Shown one piece after another: positions 5,705-8,034 of a stretch of DNA of 8,034 nucleotides. The first letter of the stretch is position 1; each line of letters opens with the position of its first letter. Under the pieces are notes generated by a model. It ran no database searches. It saw nothing but the letters and a program-made list of their open reading frames with translations, and was not told where the DNA came from. The DNA comes from Clostridia bacterium (GTDB lineage Bacteria; Bacillota_A; Clostridia; Oscillospirales; CAG-272), in the NCBI GenBank assembly GCA_017472105.1, contig JAFUQY010000205.1:1-8034 (forward strand). The letters run 5' to 3'. A program made the translations under genes and the position numbers.

Positions 5705-7039
5705 ATGGACAGCGATCTTCAGAGCCTGGATAGGAAAATGCCGTTTTCGCTGGAAGCGGAGCAGTCATTGCTGGGCGCGATCCTGATTGACCCGGCGTGT
5801 ATGGACAATATCGCGGCGATCATGACGGCGGACGATTTCTATATGCCGGAGCATACGGAGATCTACCGCGCCATGCAGTCCATGTATGTCAAATCCAAGA
5901 ATATCGACGTCGTCACGCTCATCGAAGAACTCGTGCAGAGCGGGACTTACGACGAATCCGGCGGACGGGAGTACCTGCGTCTCGTTGCGGAAGCCGTTCC
6001 TACCGCTGCGAATGCGAAGGACTACGCAAAAATCGTCCGCGATAAGGCAATTCTCCGCCAGCTCATCGAAGCCGGTGAGGATATCGCCGAGGTCGCTTAT
6101 GCAGGGGATGACGAAGCCGACTCCCTTGTCGAGTACGCTGAAAGCAAGATTTTCCGCATCGCTGAAGGGCGCGAGAATAAGAATTTCGTCCATATCCGCG
6201 ACGCACTGATTCAGGTTTATGACCGCCTTACCAAGCTCAGTCAGGACCCCGACGCCTTCCGCGGTATGCCGACCGGGTTCGATGCCCTCGATAACGTCAT
6301 CGTCGGTATGAATGAGGCGGACCTCGTCCTCGTCGGCGCACGTCCCGGTATGGGTAAAACGTCGTTTGCGATGAATATCGCCACCGAATCCGCCCTCAAA
6401 ACCAAGAAAACCGTCTGCGTCTTCAACCTCGAAATGTCCGCCGACCAGCTCGCAAACCGTATGCTCTCCAGCGAAGCGCAGATCGACAGCTATAAAATGC
6501 GATCCGGCAAGCTCGAAGCCGAGGACTGGAACGCCATCGCGCACGCGTCGTCAAGGTTGTCCGAAACCGAAATCCTCATCGACGATACTCCCGGTATCAC
6601 GGTCACCGGTATGAAATCCAAGCTCCGCCGCGTCAAGAATCTCGGGCTCGTCGTCGTCGACTATCTCGGTCTTATGTCCGGCGACAAGCATACCGATAAC
6701 CGCGTGCAGGAAGTCGGCGAAATTTCGAGAGGTCTCAAGGTCATGGCGAAGGAGCTGAAAGTGCCCATCATCTGCTGCGCGCAGCTCAACCGTGGTCCTG
6801 AAAACCGCCCCGACAAACGCCCCAACCTGTCCGACCTGAGAGACTCCGGTGCCATCGAGCAGGACGCGGACATCGTGCTGTTCCTCTACCGTGACGAGTA
6901 CTACAAGGACGAAACCGTCGATCAGAGTGTCGCGGAAGTCATCGTTGCCAAAAACCGACACGGTTCGCTCGAAAAAGTCAAGCTCGGCTGGATCGGCCGT
7001 TTCACGAAGTTCACCAATCTCGCTCCCGAAGCACAATAA
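5705..7039 (+). CDS. dnaB: Replicative DNA helicase DnaB (DnaC in Bacillus)
   Basis: This 444-residue protein is a complete hexameric 5'-to-3' helicase that unwinds DNA at the replication fork and recruits primase. The N-terminal helical domain (about 11-112) begins with the typical P-F-S-L-E-A-E-Q-S-L-L-G-A-I-L. The RecA-like motor domain runs from about 180 to the end. Walker A is GARPGMGKTS at 211-220, with K218 and T219. Walker B is VVVDYLGLM with D319. The segments QLNRGPENR and SDLRDSGAIEQDADIV follow, as expected. No intein interrupts the usual insertion site. GGAGG (5691-5695) is 9 bases before the ATG. It has its own promoter and leader, and dxs follows after 31 bases, so the two are probably co-transcribed. 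Confidence 0.97.
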   Translation: MDSDLQSLDRKMPFSLEAEQSLLGAILIDPACMDNIAAIMTADDFYMPEHTEIYRAMQSMYVKSKNIDVVTLIEELVQSGTYDESGGREYLRLVAEAVPTAANAKDYAKIVRDKAILRQLIEAGEDIAEVAYAGDDEADSLVEYAESKIFRIAEGRENKNFVHIRDALIQVYDRLTKLSQDPDAFRGMPTGFDALDNVIVGMNEADLVLVGARPGMGKTSFAMNIATESALKTKKTVCVFNLEMSADQLANRMLSSEAQIDSYKMRSGKLEAEDWNAIAHASSRLSETEILIDDTPGITVTGMKSKLRRVKNLGLVVVDYLGLMSGDKHTDNRVQEVGEISRGLKVMAKELKVPIICCAQLNRGPENRPDKRPNLSDLRDSGAIEQDADIVLFLYRDEYYKDETVDQSVAEVIVAKNRHGSLEKVKLGWIGRFTKFTNLAPEAQ

Positions 7040-7070
7040 ACGGCAGAGCGAAGAGAAATTATCGAATAAT

Positions 7071-8034
7071 ATGCAGATTTTACCAAAAATCAAGTCTCCC
7101 GGTGACGTCCGGACGCTGAACAAAGCGGAGCTTCGGACGCTTGCAGGGGAAATCCGGCAGACGATCATCGAAACGGTCGCGAAAAACGGCGGTCACCTTG
7201 CGTCGAATCTCGGCATGGTGGAGACCACGATCGCGCTGCACACCGTGTTCGACTGCCCGGAGGATGCCATCGTTTTTGACGTCGGGCACCAGTGCTATGC
7301 GCATAAGCTCCTGACCGGGCGTTATGAACGATTTGAAACCATCCGTCAGTGGGGCGGACTCTCCGGATTCACCAACCGGGAGGAAAGTCCCTGCGATACC
7401 ACCACCGCCGGTCACAGCGGATCCGCGCTTTCTGCCGCCATCGGAATTGCCGAAGCGAAGCGGATTGCGGGTGATCCTTCCTGGACGGTGGCAGTTGTCG
7501 GCGACGGTTCCTTCACCAACGGCATGGTGTACGAGGCCTTGAACAATCTTGACAACCGGAACCTGCGCCTTGTATTTTTACTCAACGACAATGAAATGTC
7601 CATCTCCAAAAACGTCGGCAGTCTGTCGAATTACCTCAGCTTCATCCGCACCAGTGAGGGATATTTCGCCTTCAAAATGGTTCTGCGGAAAGCGTTTTCA
7701 AAGATCCCAATTGTCGGGAAAGGACTTATCAACGTCGCAAGGCAGGTCCGCGATACGCTCAAGCGGCTGACAAATTCGGAGACGTTTTTCGAAAACCTCG
7801 GGCTGAAGTATATCGGCCCCGTCAGCGGAAACGATGTGAACCGGATGATTTCCGTCCTCGAGGAGGCAAAAAGCAAGTGCTGTCCCGTCATCGTCCACGC
7901 GATCACGAAGAAGGGACTGGGCTATTCTCCGGCGCAGGAGCATCCCGAACGGTTCCACAGAACCGGCGGATTTCCGCTGAACGATACCGATGACGGCGCA
8001 GCTGCCGTGCAGAACCCTCCAAAATCCACGTTTA
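7071..8034 (+). CDS. dxs: 1-deoxy-D-xylulose-5-phosphate synthase, N-terminal half
   Basis: An open frame of 321 codons runs off the right edge; full-length Dxs is about 580-640 residues. The enzyme condenses pyruvate with glyceraldehyde 3-phosphate using thiamine diphosphate, the first step of the MEP isoprenoid pathway, and also feeds thiamine and pyridoxal synthesis in many bacteria. Visible marks are GGHLASNLG (41-49, active-site H42), DVGHQ (70-74, H73), AGHSG (113-117, H115), the thiamine-diphosphate motif from GDG at 144-146 to NDN at 172-174 followed by EMSIS, then YIGPVSGNDV, and THE-type segment ITKKGLGYSPAQEHP near the edge. GDGSFTNGM and DTTTAGHSG differ from the common GDGAxTxGM and GHSSTS forms, so this may be a divergent Clostridia-type paralogue. 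The ribosome binding site is weak (AAGAGA, 7051-7056), but no alternative in-frame start exists between the dnaB stop and 7071. Confidence 0.88.
   Translation, partial: MQILPKIKSPGDVRTLNKAELRTLAGEIRQTIIETVAKNGGHLASNLGMVETTIALHTVFDCPEDAIVFDVGHQCYAHKLLTGRYERFETIRQWGGLSGFTNREESPCDTTTAGHSGSALSAAIGIAEAKRIAGDPSWTVAVVGDGSFTNGMVYEALNNLDNRNLRLVFLLNDNEMSISKNVGSLSNYLSFIRTSEGYFAFKMVLRKAFSKIPIVGKGLINVARQVRDTLKRLTNSETFFENLGLKYIGPVSGNDVNRMISVLEEAKSKCCPVIVHAITKKGLGYSPAQEHPERFHRTGGFPLNDTDDGAAAVQNPPKSTF

Noticed and set aside
5765..6544. 259-codon open frame on the minus strand inside dnaB
   Set aside because: It is antisense to the conserved helicase domains and has no independent start signal or domain.

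Overview
The window looks like chromosome of a moderately GC-rich, probably gut-associated Clostridia (Bacillota). Three things suggest this: the order yybS-like gene, gdpP, rplI, replicative helicase, which matches the Bacillus subtilis yybS-yybT-rplI-dnaC neighbourhood; strong GGAGG-type ribosome binding sites; and the adjacent glycan-degradation genes. Assignment below class level is not supported by what can be read here.

Layout. Positions 1-84 (minus strand) hold the first 28 codons of a GH35-type beta-galactosidase. A roughly 220-base divergent intergenic region follows, with a readable promoter in each direction. It leads to a plus-strand sialidase-fold (BNR/Asp-box) protein at 307-1449. 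After 34 bases comes a polytopic membrane protein of the YybS/DUF2232 type (1484-2548). A 402-base non-coding stretch (2549-2950) separates it from gdpP. That stretch holds a diverged duplication, a hairpin presenting an SD and start codon for a tiny reading frame, a terminator-like helix that could take part in a pseudoknot, and a perfect palindrome. Then come gdpP (2951-4963), rplI (5024-5473), a leader with a strong promoter and extended RNA folding (5474-5704), dnaB (5705-7039) and the first 321 codons of dxs (7071 to the window end).

How the genes fit together. The first two genes are likely accessory carbohydrate-use functions, trimming sialylated or galactosylated glycans. The rest are housekeeping genes: c-di-AMP breakdown (GdpP), the large ribosomal subunit (bL9), replication fork unwinding (DnaB) and entry to the MEP isoprenoid pathway (Dxs). 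The sialidase-like gene and yybS are close enough to be co-transcribed. gdpP and rplI probably form one unit. dnaB has its own promoter and probably carries dxs with it.

No mobile element, CRISPR array, tRNA or rRNA was seen. I found no clear undescribed protein system. The most unusual material is non-coding: the gap before gdpP and the dnaB leader.
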